Below are positions 22,287-22,447 of a stretch of 22,447 bases of DNA, piece by piece (within the stretch, counting starts at the first letter, position 1; every line of letters starts with the position of its first letter). The DNA lies in assembly GCA_964454265.1 (NCBI GenBank), contig CAYVXD010000060.1, positions 1-22,447 on the forward strand, written 5' to 3'. The translations under genes and the position numbers were made by a program. The notes beneath the pieces are model-generated. The model made no database searches, was not told the origin of the DNA, and saw nothing but the letters and a program-made list of their open reading frames with translations. Source of the DNA: JAUWMI01 sp964454265. GTDB lineage: Bacteria > Sumerlaeota > Sumerlaeia > MWCT01 > JAUWMI01.

Positions 22287-22352
22287 TCACAACACCATTC
22301 TCTTGATGCCGTCCTTGATGCATGCAACATTGAAGTTGATCAACAGGCCCGG
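22287..22352 (-). pseudogene. C-terminal scar of a GxxExxY family gene
   Basis: On the - strand, 21 codons and a stop encode PGLLINFNVACIKDGIKRMV plus a final L. This is the conserved C-terminal end of GxxExxY proteins (GLLINFNVxxLKDGIxRxV). Nothing of the rest of the gene is present: the sequence upstream changes at once to GAGTTCTGGG tandem repeats. It adjoins the dispersed repeats, the usual partner of this family. Confidence 0.8.
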
Positions 22353-22412
22353 AGTTCTGGGGGAGTTCTGGGGACGGGAGTTCTGGGAGTTCTGGGGACA
22401 GAGAGGCTGTCC
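22351..22412. repeat. Short tandem array of GAGTTCTGGG units ending in a REP-like hairpin
   Basis: Four copies of GAGTTCTGGG start at 22352, 22363, 22378 and 22387 (the last two share a base), with GGAC spacers after the second and fourth. The array runs into a 6-bp hairpin GGACAG-AGAGG-CTGTCC (22396-22412). Similar GTCCCCAGAACTCC sequences flank RAYT-type (REP-associated tyrosine) transposase genes, but no transposase is in the window. Confidence 0.6.
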
Positions 22413-22447
22413 GACAATTCGTTTTTAGAATTTTTCGGATTTTTCTT

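Noticed and set aside
22013..22330. 105-codon open frame with repeated NHEDTK-like peptides
   Set aside because: It is a translation of the dispersed palindromic repeats and overlaps the GxxExxY scar; no sign of a real protein.

Overview
The window looks like chromosomal DNA from an uncultured, probably Gram-negative bacterium. The evidence is several signal-peptide and periplasmic-type proteins, a membrane-heavy gene set, a tRNA with encoded CCA, and a GxxExxY scar with palindromic intergenic repeats of a kind common in environmental candidate phyla. I cannot name the phylum from sequence alone. Base composition is mixed by eye. One stretch (about 11.0-12.6 kb) is clearly more AT-rich than its surroundings and looks acquired.

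Layout. 1-1.56 kb (+): the end of a glycosyltransferase-methyltransferase fusion, then the biotin transporter subunit bioY. 1.67-5.9 kb (-): a P-type Mg2+ ATPase followed by a LssY C-terminal-domain membrane protein, and a decayed DUF389 gene. 6.1-10.7 kb (-): a membrane and envelope block with a membrane-embedded spermidine-synthase-like protein, a DUF4405 protein, a DedA protein and a secreted helical protein ending at a clear intrinsic terminator. 10.8-12.73 kb: a possible recombinase relic, a tightly packed three-gene operon (TIGR04255 protein, HicB-like protein, HicA-like protein) behind a perfect palindrome, and a tRNA-Ser(CGA). 12.9-15.9 kb (-): tadA, a small TPR-like exported protein, and a GHL10 glycosidase-like exported protein. 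16.17-16.55 kb (-): a canonical hicBA toxin-antitoxin pair whose 59-residue toxin is easily missed. 17.0-19.4 kb (+): overlapping pgi and mtnA. 19.5-21.9 kb (+): a sigma70-type promoter, a 3-hydroxyacyl-CoA dehydrogenase and acetate kinase. 21.9-22.4 kb: palindromic dispersed repeats, a GxxExxY gene scar and a short tandem array.

How they fit together. The right-hand genes are central carbon, methylthio-sugar salvage and acetate-forming fermentation genes. The left half is transport and envelope. The most unusual part is the AT-rich TIGR04255/HicB-like/HicA-like operon beside the 3' end of a tRNA gene. It has translational coupling, a palindromic candidate operator and a possible recombinase scar on its far side, which is the architecture of a mobile toxin-antitoxin-like or defence module. 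A second, canonical hicBA lies about 4 kb away.
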